Made by a program: the position numbers and the translations under genes. Source: JBBKWQ01 sp037969115 (lineage in GTDB: Bacteria; Actinomycetota; Acidimicrobiia; Acidimicrobiales; Ilumatobacteraceae). From it: DNA of 12,743 nt. Shown here one piece after another: positions 1 through 6,551 of the stretch. Each line of letters begins with the position of its first letter. Positions within the stretch are counted from its first letter, which is position 1. The notes beneath the pieces are model-generated. The model had not been told where the DNA came from. It searched no databases and saw only the letters and a program-made list of their open reading frames with translations. The stretch covers positions 1 through 12,743 of the forward strand of contig JBBKWQ010000170.1 in assembly GCA_037969115.1 (NCBI GenBank), in the 5' to 3' direction.

Positions 1-482
1 AGACGAACGCCGCTCCCCTGGGTCCAGCCATGCACGGCGAGTTCACCGTCGCGGTGATCGAGACCGACGGCTACGTCGAGGATCAGCGAGGCCGCCTCCA
101 CCAACGACGGGTCGTTCACCGCGGCAGACCCCATCACGACGCGGTCGACACCGAGGTCGGCGAGCTCCTCGACATCGGCGACCGTGCGAACACCCCCACC
201 GTTCTGCAACCGTGAGCGCCCCCGAAGCGCCGCTGCCACAGCTGCCACGACGGGCCGGTTGACCGGGTCACCGGACCGGGCCGCATCGAGATCGACCACA
301 TGGACCCACGGCGCGCCCGCGTCGGCGAAACCCGTCGCAGTCGAAACTGCGTCGTCGCCGTACACGGTCTCGACGTCGTAGTCCCCCTTGGTGAGGCGAA
401 CCACTCGTCCGCCTCGCAGGTCGATGGCCGGATACAGATCGGTGACGAACACGCCTGCGTCCTGTGCGCCCACGTCAGCCAT
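1..482 (-). CDS. hisA: HisA, phosphoribosylformimino-AICAR-phosphate isomerase (3' end missing)
   Basis: Cytosolic (beta/alpha)8-barrel isomerase of histidine synthesis that opens the ribose of ProFAR to give PRFAR, the substrate of HisF/HisH. About 160 codons are present and the rest lies past the left edge. Visible are the N-terminal LYPAIDLRGG stretch with the catalytic Asp, GDYDVETVYGDD, the phosphate-binding GGGVRT, and AVGLDHRDGELAVHGW with the second catalytic Asp. These are HisA features; the actinobacterial bifunctional PriA differs in the first two, so a separate TrpF is expected. The residue before GGG is Asn (LQNGGG), where Val, Ile or Ala is more usual. The ATG at 482-480 overlaps the hisH stop by 8 bases, which suggests coupled translation. 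An in-frame GTG at 452-450 has an AGGA seven bases upstream and also leaves a normal N terminus, so the exact start is unsettled. Confidence 0.95.
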   Translation of the reverse strand, partial: MADVGAQDAGVFVTDLYPAIDLRGGRVVRLTKGDYDVETVYGDDAVSTATGFADAGAPWVHVVDLDAARSGDPVNRPVVAAVAAALRGRSRLQNGGGVRTVADVEELADLGVDRVVMGSAAVNDPSLVEAASLILDVAVGLDHRDGELAVHGWTQGSGVR

Positions 483-1146
483 GGAGCTGCAGACTCTGGG
501 CGGCACACGATCCGACGAAGTTCTCGAGCAGCCGGAGGCCGCTCGTGCCCGATTTTTCGGGGTGGAACTGCGTGGCGAACACGTTGCCGAGCCGAAATGC
601 AGCGTTGAGTGTGCCGCCGTACTCGCACGTCGCCGCCACCAGCGATGGATCGTCGGGCACCCCGTGCAACGAATGAACGAAGTAGACCCATGGGTCGAGG
701 CCGAGCCGGTCGAACATCACGTCGTCCGCAAGCAGCAGGTCGAGTCGGTTCCACTGCATCTGTGGTCGCTTCACATCGCTTGCGATCCAGCGAACGGTGC
801 CGGGCAGCACGCCCAGGCCCGTGGCCGTGTCGTCCTCCTCGCTGGCATCGAACAACATCTGCATCCCCACGCAGATACCGAGAAACGGTCGACTTGAACG
901 AACGGCATCATGCACCGCCGACTCGAGTCCCGTCGAGCGCAGCGCATCCATGCATGCTCCGAACGCTCCGACCCCCGGAAGGACCACACCGTCGGCGTCG
1001 GCGATGAGCGCCGCGTCGTGGGTCAGGCGGGCATCGGCCCCCATGCGTTCGACCGCCTTGTGCGCCGAGTGGACGTTGCCGATTCCGTAGTCGAGGACGG
1101 CAACCAGCGGTCGGACACCCTGCGTATCGTCGGGCGGGGCGGTCAC
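475..1146 (-). CDS. hisH: HisH, imidazole glycerol phosphate synthase glutaminase subunit
   Basis: Class I glutamine amidotransferase of 223 residues that releases ammonia from glutamine and channels it to HisF, forming IGP and AICAR. The N terminus VAVLDYGIGN is followed by the oxyanion-strand motif LPGVGAFG (residues 56-63), the nucleophile elbow LGICVGMQ with Cys92, and QFHPEKSG with His195 and Glu197, so the catalytic triad is complete. The usual P-H-x-G-W-N motif reads PQMQWN (residues 128-133). The GTG start overlaps the hisB stop as GTGA, and AAGGG lies six bases upstream. The frame stays open further upstream through hisB, but that extension has no HisH similarity and was not used. 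HisF is not in the window; it often follows hisA and may lie beyond the left edge. Confidence 0.96.
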   Translation of the reverse strand: MTAPPDDTQGVRPLVAVLDYGIGNVHSAHKAVERMGADARLTHDAALIADADGVVLPGVGAFGACMDALRSTGLESAVHDAVRSSRPFLGICVGMQMLFDASEEDDTATGLGVLPGTVRWIASDVKRPQMQWNRLDLLLADDVMFDRLGLDPWVYFVHSLHGVPDDPSLVAATCEYGGTLNAAFRLGNVFATQFHPEKSGTSGLRLLENFVGSCAAQSLQLHG

Positions 1147-1736
1147 AGGACACCCTTGGTCGAGGGAACACCGCCGACGTCGTCGATGCGGACCGCGTCG
1201 CGTAATGCCCTGGCAATGCCCTTGAACGTCGCCTCGATGATGTGGTGCACGTTCCGACCGCGCACCAGCTCGACGTGCAACGTGATGCCCGCGGCCGTGG
1301 CGAACGAGGACACTGCGTGTTCGGCGAGCTGCGGGTCGAAAGCCGGCTCGCCGAGCGGTAGGCATTCCGGGATCGCGACATGCCATTCCACATACGGACG
1401 ACCCGAGAGGTCGAGCGCGATGTCGACCAACGCCTCGTCGAGGGGGAACCTGCCACTCGCGAAACGGCGAACGCCTGCCTTGTCGCCGAGCGCCTCCCGG
1501 AACGCCTCACCCACCGCGATGGCCACATCCTCCACGGTGTGATGGGTGTCGATGTGTAGATCGCCCGTGGCATGCACCGTGAGGTCGAATCCACCATGTC
1601 GACCGAGCTGATCGAGCATGTGGTCGTAGAACGGGATGCCGGTCGACACGTCGGTGGTGCCCGTGCCGTCGATGTCGAGTGAGATCTCGATCGACGTTTC
1701 CTTGGTCGTTCTTGTTCGTGTTGCGGTGCGATTCAT
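1143..1736 (-). CDS. hisB: HisB, imidazoleglycerol-phosphate dehydratase
   Basis: Monofunctional dehydratase of 197 residues that converts imidazole glycerol phosphate to imidazole acetol phosphate, the substrate of HisC. Family motifs are in order: GIPFYDHMLDQLGRHGGFDL (residues 33-52), HHTVED with metal ligands His65, His66 and Glu69, and the second metal site RNVHHIIEATFK with His164, His165 and Glu168. The two-fold repeated fold and its length match the actinobacterial form without the histidinol-phosphatase domain seen in E. coli. The ATG overlaps the hisC stop as ATGA, and GAGG sits seven bases upstream inside hisC. It is the second gene of the hisCBHA run. The N-terminal tract MNRTATRTRTTKET is basic and Thr-rich, which is ordinary for this family in actinobacteria. 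Confidence 0.97.
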   Translation of the reverse strand: MNRTATRTRTTKETSIEISLDIDGTGTTDVSTGIPFYDHMLDQLGRHGGFDLTVHATGDLHIDTHHTVEDVAIAVGEAFREALGDKAGVRRFASGRFPLDEALVDIALDLSGRPYVEWHVAIPECLPLGEPAFDPQLAEHAVSSFATAAGITLHVELVRGRNVHHIIEATFKGIARALRDAVRIDDVGGVPSTKGVL

Positions 1737-2788
1737 CGCAGAACCTCGTTCAGTGCGGAGAGGAAGGCGTCGTTTTCGTCGGGGGTTCCGACCGTGACTC
1801 GGAGACAGTCGGTGAGGCGCGGCCAGCCCGAGCAGTCACGCACGAGCACGCTGTGGTCGAGCAGCGCCTGCCACAACGCCCTGCCGCTCACCGATCGGGG
1901 CCTGAACAGGATGAAGTTGGCACCGCTCGGGAACACGTCGATCGCCAGCGAACCCATCGACGCCGAGAGTCGCCGACGTTCGGCAACGAGTTGCGCGACG
2001 CGGTCGTTCATGTCGTCGACGAACCCCAGCGCGAGGCGGCCCGCAATCTGTTTGGCGGTGTCGAGGTGGTACGGAAGCACCACCTTGTCGAGTTCGCGCA
2101 CCAGCCAGGTCGGACCGATCAGGTAACCCAGCCGTGCCGCGGCCATGCTCCACGTCTTCGAGAACGTGCGTGTGACCACGAGCGGGCGGTCATCGCACAC
2201 GAGCGGCAACGCTGACCAATCGGCGAACTGTGCGTACGCCTCGTCGACCACGACCAGGCCTGGTGCGATGTCGAGCAGTTCGGTGACCCGCTCGGCGGGT
2301 TCGACCAGCCCGGTGGGGTTGTTGGGCGACGTCAAGAACGTGACGTGCGGTGCGGCTTCGTCAACGACTCGGCGCATCTCGGCTGGGTCGAGCGTGAAGT
2401 CGGCCGCACGTTCACCCTCGACGACCCGCGCACCGGTGATGCGGGCGATCTGGGCATGCATCTGATATGTCGGTTCGAACGTGGCCACGGTGCGACCTGG
2501 CCCTCCGTACGCGAGCAGGATCGTCTGCAACACCTCGTTCGACCCATTGGCGGCGAAGACCTGCGCTGCATCGACGGCATGGAAGTCGGCGATCGCCTCG
2601 CGCAAATCGCTTGCACCACGGTCGGGGTACCGGTTCCATTCGACCCGCGACATCGCCGATGCGAAGGCCTCGCGGAACGCTGCAGGTGGTGGCGTGGGTG
2701 ATTCGTTCGTATTCAGCCGGACCTGCACGTCGACCTGCGGCGAGTGATACCCATCGAGGGCACGCAGATCGTCTCGAACCGGAATCAC
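1733..2788 (-). CDS. hisC: HisC, histidinol-phosphate aminotransferase
   Basis: PLP-dependent fold-type I aminotransferase of 351 residues that transfers an amino group from glutamate to imidazole acetol phosphate to give histidinol phosphate. The substrate-side LNTNESP is at 25-31, YPD at 54-56, GSNE near 82-85, SPNNPTG at 154-160, VVDEAY with Asp182, and TFSKTWSMAAARLGY with PLP lysine Lys211. The C-terminal LRVTVGTPDEND carries the carboxylate-binding Arg330. Start is GTG 2788-2786: there is no ribosome binding site, and a TAGCCT box ends six bases upstream, so the mRNA is probably leaderless. It is first in the hisC-hisB-hisH-hisA cluster. hisD, which usually precedes hisC in actinobacteria, is absent here; a divergent small gene takes its place. 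Confidence 0.96.
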   Translation of the reverse strand: MIPVRDDLRALDGYHSPQVDVQVRLNTNESPTPPPAAFREAFASAMSRVEWNRYPDRGASDLREAIADFHAVDAAQVFAANGSNEVLQTILLAYGGPGRTVATFEPTYQMHAQIARITGARVVEGERAADFTLDPAEMRRVVDEAAPHVTFLTSPNNPTGLVEPAERVTELLDIAPGLVVVDEAYAQFADWSALPLVCDDRPLVVTRTFSKTWSMAAARLGYLIGPTWLVRELDKVVLPYHLDTAKQIAGRLALGFVDDMNDRVAQLVAERRRLSASMGSLAIDVFPSGANFILFRPRSVSGRALWQALLDHSVLVRDCSGWPRLTDCLRVTVGTPDENDAFLSALNEVLR

Positions 2789-2794
2789 CGGGTC

Positions 2795-2800
2795 AGGCTA
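2795..2800 (-). promoter_or_regulatory. Predicted -10 box of hisC (leaderless)
   Basis: TAGCCT on the minus strand matches the actinobacterial TANNNT -10 element. It ends six bases before the hisC GTG, so transcription would start at or next to the start codon. No convincing -35 hexamer is visible, which is common for such promoters. Inferred from spacing and from the same arrangement at four other genes here. Confidence 0.6.
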
Positions 2801-2822
2801 CCGACGACGGTCGTGACGCACT

Positions 2823-2832
2823 GAACCGGTTC
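2823..2832. promoter_or_regulatory. 10-bp palindrome between hisC and the divergent small gene
   Basis: GAACCGGTTC is a perfect 10-bp palindrome in the 87-bp divergent intergenic region. It lies about 35-45 bases upstream of the predicted hisC start point and about 45-55 upstream of the small gene's start point. It could be an operator, but short GC-rich palindromes arise by chance, so this is only a candidate. Confidence 0.25.
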
Positions 2833-2862
2833 GGGGGACGCTTCCGGTCACGAAACTGGTCA

Positions 2863-2868
2863 TAACGT
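2863..2868 (+). promoter_or_regulatory. Predicted -10 box of the small gene at 2876
   Basis: TAACGT fits TANNNT and ends seven bases before ATG 2876. This favours that ATG over the in-frame GTG at 2867, which overlaps the box itself. The position of the box therefore decides the start. Confidence 0.5.
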
Positions 2869-2875
2869 GGACGGC

Positions 2876-3097
2876 ATGCCCGGCAACCTGCCCCACCCCG
2901 ATCCGGCCACCACGTCTGCCGAGCTACTGGCGATCGTGGAAGGCGTGAGTCGGTCGCGCGGTCGCGTCGCCGGACTTGCCGAGCCGTTCCTCGGCTCCGA
3001 GCGCGAAGACGTGGCCATGGCGCTGCACGAGGCCGAGCGCCAACTGCGCAGCGCCGAGCGCAGTGTGCTCCGCGCCGTCAAGACGCTCGAGCGCTGA
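2876..3097 (+). CDS. Small helical protein of unknown function
   Basis: I do not recognise the family. The 73-residue product has a Pro-rich N terminus (MPGNLPHPDP) followed by what looks like two long amphipathic helices, roughly AELLAIVEGVSRSRGR (15-30) and EDVAMALHEAERQLRSAERS (44-63). It is rich in Glu, Arg, Ala and Leu, with no cysteine, signal peptide or membrane segment, and could form a coiled coil or helical hairpin. Coding status rests on strong G/C bias at third codon positions throughout, a promoter-like box at the right distance from the ATG, and tight packing against nth (9 bases between the two stops). It is divergent from hisC, but nothing ties it to histidine synthesis. A GTG start at 2867 would add three residues. 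Confidence 0.7.
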   Translation: MPGNLPHPDPATTSAELLAIVEGVSRSRGRVAGLAEPFLGSEREDVAMALHEAERQLRSAERSVLRAVKTLER

Positions 3098-3106
3098 GCA
3101 CCTCCG

Positions 3107-3751
3107 TCAGCGCAAGGTGGAGGACGGACAGAAGTCCTCCAGTACGCAGACATCGCAGAGCGGCTTCTTCGCATCACACACCCGGCGACCGTGCAGGATC
3201 GTTCGCAGACTGAAATTGCCCCGCTCCGCTGCCGGCAGGAACCCGTTCAGCTCCATCTCGATCTTCACCGGGTCGTCCTGTTCGGTCAGGCCCAGCCGGT
3301 TCGACAACCGCTTCACATGGGTGTCGACGGGCAACCCTGGCAGCCCGAACGCCACGCTCCGCACCACATTCGCCGTCTTGCGGCCGACTCCTGGCAGCGT
3401 CACCAGGTCGTCGCGACTCGTCGGCACTTCACCATCGAAGTGATCGACCAACTGCGTCGCCATGCCGACGAGGTTCTTCGACTTCGTCGCGTAGAAACCC
3501 GTTGACTTCACGATGACCTCGACATCGGCCAGGTCGGCAACTGCGAGCGCAAACGCATCCGGATAGGCGGCGAAAAGGCGAGGTGTCACCATGTTGACAC
3601 GGGCATCGGTGGTTTGCGCAGAAAGCACCGTGGCGGCAAGCAACTCGAACGGATTGGTGTGGTCGAGTTCGCAGATCGCCTCCGGGTACTCGAGGGCCAA
3701 CCGTCGAGCTGTCTCGCGGGTGCGTCCCTTCGGCGTGCGCGGTCGTCCCAT
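3107..3751 (-). CDS. nth: Endonuclease III, DNA glycosylase/AP lyase
   Basis: Base-excision repair enzyme of 214 residues that removes oxidised pyrimidines and cleaves the AP site. The helix-hairpin-helix LPGVGRKTANVV carries the catalytic Lys, and the downstream VDTHVKRLSNRLGL supplies the catalytic Asp. The C terminus has the four cysteines of the [4Fe-4S] cluster in the canonical C-X6-C-X2-C-X5-C spacing (RRVC to EDFC). The start is ATG 3751-3749, preceded by TAGCCT and seven bases, so leaderless transcription is likely. The frame is open upstream across mshD to 3859, but that part is not family sequence. It is divergent from mshD over 34 bases, and its stop is nine bases from the stop of the convergent small gene. 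Confidence 0.96.
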   Translation of the reverse strand: MGRPRTPKGRTRETARRLALEYPEAICELDHTNPFELLAATVLSAQTTDARVNMVTPRLFAAYPDAFALAVADLADVEVIVKSTGFYATKSKNLVGMATQLVDHFDGEVPTSRDDLVTLPGVGRKTANVVRSVAFGLPGLPVDTHVKRLSNRLGLTEQDDPVKIEMELNGFLPAAERGNFSLRTILHGRRVCDAKKPLCDVCVLEDFCPSSTLR

Positions 3752-3758
3752 GCGTCGC

Positions 3759-3764
3759 AGGCTA
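3759..3764 (-). promoter_or_regulatory. Predicted -10 box of nth (leaderless)
   Basis: TAGCCT on the minus strand, seven bases before the nth ATG. The same hexamer stands before hisC. Only eight bases separate it from the divergent mshD box, so the two promoters overlap. Confidence 0.65.
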
Positions 3765-3772
3765 GGGCCAGC

Positions 3773-3778
3773 TACCGT
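3773..3778 (+). promoter_or_regulatory. Predicted -10 box of mshD (leaderless)
   Basis: TACCGT fits TANNNT and ends seven bases before GTG 3786. There is no Shine-Dalgarno-like sequence between box and start codon. Its position supports GTG 3786 over in-frame upstream starts, the first of which is at 3591 inside nth. Confidence 0.65.
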
Positions 3779-3785
3779 TCTGGAC

Positions 3786-4706
3786 GTGCGGCAGCCGGAG
3801 ATCATCACGAGTGCTTCGGCAGCGACGATCGCCGCAGTGACGAGCCTCGTCGATGGCATCGAACTGGAGACGGGGGTCCGGCACCTGTCCGACCATCTGT
3901 GGCACGACCTCCGCGAGGGAGGCCGCCCCGGCTATGTCGGCGTGACGATGACCGAGTCCGACCGGTTGATCGCCTACGCGCAAGTTTCATCGGGCAACGA
4001 GCAACGACAGGTCGAGGTCGTGACGAGCCCGAGCCATGAACGGGTGGAGGTCACGGAAGCTCTCATCAACACCGTCATCGTCGCCGTGGCCGCGTCCGGG
4101 GGCGGAGACACGGTCTGGTGGATCCACGACATCGAGAACGGAGCACCGGCAATCGCCGAACGTGCCGGATTCTTCCCAGACCGGCGTCTCTACCAGATGC
4201 GGTGTGCTCTGCCGCTGAGCCGCCAATCGAGCGTGGTCACGCGTGCGTTCGTGCCGGGCGCCGACGACGCTGCGTGGCTGCGTGTCAACAACCGGGCATT
4301 CGACCACCACGATGAACAGGGCGGTTGGACGCTCGACATGTTGCGGCAACGGATCGAAGCTGATTGGTTCGACGCCTCCGGGTTCCGCTTGTACGAGACC
4401 GACGGAAAGCTCGTTGCATTCTGCTGGACCAAGGTGCACAGCGACACCAATCCTCCATTGGGCGAGATCTACGTGATCGCCGTGCATCCGGATGCCCACG
4501 GCAGCGGCCTCGGCAGCGAACTCACACTGGCGGGGCTCGATTGGCTCGCGAATCAAGGGCTTTCCACCGGCATGCTGTACGTCGACGCCGACAACTTCAC
4601 AGCCGTGGCGATGTACCAACGCCTCGGTTTCACCGTCTACCGAACCGATCAGTCCTTCGTTCGCGAGATCGCTGCAACGGACTCCCCCAAGAAGGTCAAC
4701 GAATGA
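3786..4706 (+). CDS. mshD: MshD, mycothiol synthase
   Basis: Last enzyme of mycothiol synthesis: acetylates the cysteine amine of Cys-GlcN-Ins using acetyl-CoA. The product has 306 residues, the usual length, with two tandem GNAT folds. The N-terminal half (1-150) is weakly conserved. The C-terminal half carries the family signature VNNRAFDHHDEQGGWT (167-182), FCWTKVHSD (212-220), PLGEIYVIAVHPDAHGSGLG (224-243) with the acetyl-CoA pyrophosphate loop, and MLYVDADNFTAVAMYQRLGF. It starts a plus-strand run with the peptidase gene, whose ATG overlaps this stop as ATGA. Predicted to be leaderless. Its presence implies that the organism uses mycothiol as its main thiol, which places it in the actinobacteria. 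Confidence 0.93.
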   Translation: MRQPEIITSASAATIAAVTSLVDGIELETGVRHLSDHLWHDLREGGRPGYVGVTMTESDRLIAYAQVSSGNEQRQVEVVTSPSHERVEVTEALINTVIVAVAASGGGDTVWWIHDIENGAPAIAERAGFFPDRRLYQMRCALPLSRQSSVVTRAFVPGADDAAWLRVNNRAFDHHDEQGGWTLDMLRQRIEADWFDASGFRLYETDGKLVAFCWTKVHSDTNPPLGEIYVIAVHPDAHGSGLGSELTLAGLDWLANQGLSTGMLYVDADNFTAVAMYQRLGFTVYRTDQSFVREIAATDSPKKVNE

Positions 4707-6535
4707 GCAACTCCACCTCCACGAGCGCGAACGCCGCAGCCGACGACCTACCGCGCTGGAGTGTCGCCGACATCCACGAGTCGTTGGACTCACGTTCGTT
4801 CATCGACGCGATGGAACGCTCGGGAGCAGCCATCGATCGCCTCGATGCGTTGTTCGACGAGCACGACATTCGCGCGGTTCCGGCTCGGGCGGTCACGGAC
4901 GCCGACGGCGCCTCGGCGGACGCTGTGATCGTCGCCTACAACGATCTCGTCGACGAGATCGACGTGCTCGCCGCAACGGTGTTCGCGACCGTCAGCACCG
5001 ATTCGCGGCACGAACAAGCCCAGTCGTTGCTGAGCGAGATCGACGTCGACGGTGCACGTTTGCGACCGCTGATGGCTCGTCTCGCCGACTGGATCAACGC
5101 GCTCGGCGTCGAGGAGCTCGGCAGCGTCAGCGAACAGGTCGGCGAGCACGCGGGCCCACTCACCAGACTTGCAGCACGAGCCGCTCACCAGATGACCGAG
5201 GCCGAGGAGGGTCTGTACGCCGAGCTCTCGACGAATGCGTCCTCGGCGTGGGGACGCCTCCAGAGCGACGTGACATCGCAGTTGTCAGCGCCCGTCACCT
5301 TTCCCGACGGCCGCGTCGACACCATGCCGATGCCGGCGGTGCGCGGCCTTGCCACGTCGAGCGATGCCGAAGTGCGACGGGCCGCGTACTCCGCCGAGCT
5401 CGCGGCCTGGCCGACTGTGGCGACACCGGTCGCTGCGGCGCTCAACGCCATCAAGGGCGAGGCGAACACGGTGAACCGTCGCCGTCACTGGGCGTCGCCA
5501 CTCGATGCTTCGCTGTTCGCGAACAGCGTCAGTAGGGCGACGTTCGAAGCGATGCAGGCGGCTGTGGTCACGTCGTTGCCCGATTTCAGGTCGTGGATGC
5601 GCACCAAAGCTGCGCTGCACGGCCACTCCGATGGCCTGCCGTGGGCTGATCTCGTCGCGCCGCTACCGAACGCATCGTCGTCCGTGTCGTGGCCCCAGGG
5701 CATCGACATCGTCCGGAATGCGTTCGAGACGTTCAGTCCCAACCTGGCCGGACTCGTCGATCGTGCACTGCACGAGCGTTGGATCGATGCGGAACCTCGT
5801 GAAGGCAAGATGGGCGGCGCGTTCTGCATGTCGTTCGCCGGTGACCGTTCACTGGTGCTGTTGAACTGGTCGGGGTCGCTCGATTCGGCTCAGACCACGG
5901 CTCACGAGCTCGGCCACGCCTATCACAACACCACGCTCGCGGGCCGAACTCCGCTCCAGAAGCGGCTCCCGATGGCGCTGGCCGAAACGGCGAGCATCTT
6001 CTGCGAGACGCTCGTCGTCGAGGAAGGTCTGGGCCGACTCACCGGCAAGGACCGACTGGCATTGTTGGACGTCGACCTGATCGGCTCGAACCAGGTCGTC
6101 GTCGACATCCATTCGCGTTTCCTGTTCGAGACCGAGCTCTTTGCACGTCGTCAGCGTCGAACACTCGGCGTCAACGAGTTGAACGAGATGATGCTCGAAG
6201 CGCAGGCGGCCGCGTACGGCAGCGGACTCGATCTCGAGACCCGCCATCCCTACATGTGGCTGCTCAAGTCGCACTACTACGGTTCGCACTTCTACAACTG
6301 GCCATACACGTACGGGCTGCTGTTCGGCCTGGGTTTGTACGCCAAGTACCGCGAAGACCCCGAGCAGTTCCGCTCCGGCTACGACACCCTGTTGTCGCGG
6401 GCCGGAATGGACACCGCCGAGGAACTCGGGGCCGCGTTCGGACTCGACGTCACCGACGAGGCGTTCTGGACGGCGAGCCTCGACGTGATTCGCACCCGAA
6501 TCGCCGACTACACGAACCTCGCCGCGACAGTCTGA
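4703..6535 (+). CDS. Oligoendopeptidase F-type M3 family metallopeptidase
   Basis: Cytosolic zinc oligopeptidase of 610 residues, the normal size for the M3B/PepF group. The catalytic motif HELGH gives zinc ligands His401 and His405 and general base Glu402, and ALAETASIFCE supplies the third ligand Glu428. The C-terminal HYYGSHFYNWPYTYG region (from 524) is the substrate-binding His/Tyr segment typical of the family. The N-terminal half is the helical lid over the channel, and there is no signal peptide. The ATG overlaps the mshD stop (ATGA), with GAAGG seven bases upstream, so the open frame further upstream is not coding. Coupling to mshD could be simple gene packing; no link between this peptidase and mycothiol is known to me. 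Substrate unknown, probably short peptides. Confidence 0.92.
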   Translation: MSNSTSTSANAAADDLPRWSVADIHESLDSRSFIDAMERSGAAIDRLDALFDEHDIRAVPARAVTDADGASADAVIVAYNDLVDEIDVLAATVFATVSTDSRHEQAQSLLSEIDVDGARLRPLMARLADWINALGVEELGSVSEQVGEHAGPLTRLAARAAHQMTEAEEGLYAELSTNASSAWGRLQSDVTSQLSAPVTFPDGRVDTMPMPAVRGLATSSDAEVRRAAYSAELAAWPTVATPVAAALNAIKGEANTVNRRRHWASPLDASLFANSVSRATFEAMQAAVVTSLPDFRSWMRTKAALHGHSDGLPWADLVAPLPNASSSVSWPQGIDIVRNAFETFSPNLAGLVDRALHERWIDAEPREGKMGGAFCMSFAGDRSLVLLNWSGSLDSAQTTAHELGHAYHNTTLAGRTPLQKRLPMALAETASIFCETLVVEEGLGRLTGKDRLALLDVDLIGSNQVVVDIHSRFLFETELFARRQRRTLGVNELNEMMLEAQAAAYGSGLDLETRHPYMWLLKSHYYGSHFYNWPYTYGLLFGLGLYAKYREDPEQFRSGYDTLLSRAGMDTAEELGAAFGLDVTDEAFWTASLDVIRTRIADYTNLAATV

Positions 6536-6551
6536 ACGGACCACCACCGGC

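Noticed and set aside
1147..1386. Upstream in-frame extension of HisH into hisB
   Set aside because: The sequence is a hisB shadow; the GTG at 1146 gives a normal HisH N terminus and a GTGA overlap.
3752..3859. Upstream extension of endonuclease III to 3859
   Set aside because: It would run across the divergent promoter region and into mshD; the TAGCCT-N7-ATG arrangement supports the start at 3751.
4364..4702. Upstream in-frame extension of the M3 peptidase (113 codons)
   Set aside because: It overlaps the conserved C-terminal part of mshD. The ATG at 4703 has a ribosome binding site and the ATGA overlap.
3987..4793. Open frame of 268 codons antisense to mshD and the peptidase start
   Set aside because: The opposite strand carries a full set of MshD motifs; this frame has none and no start signal.
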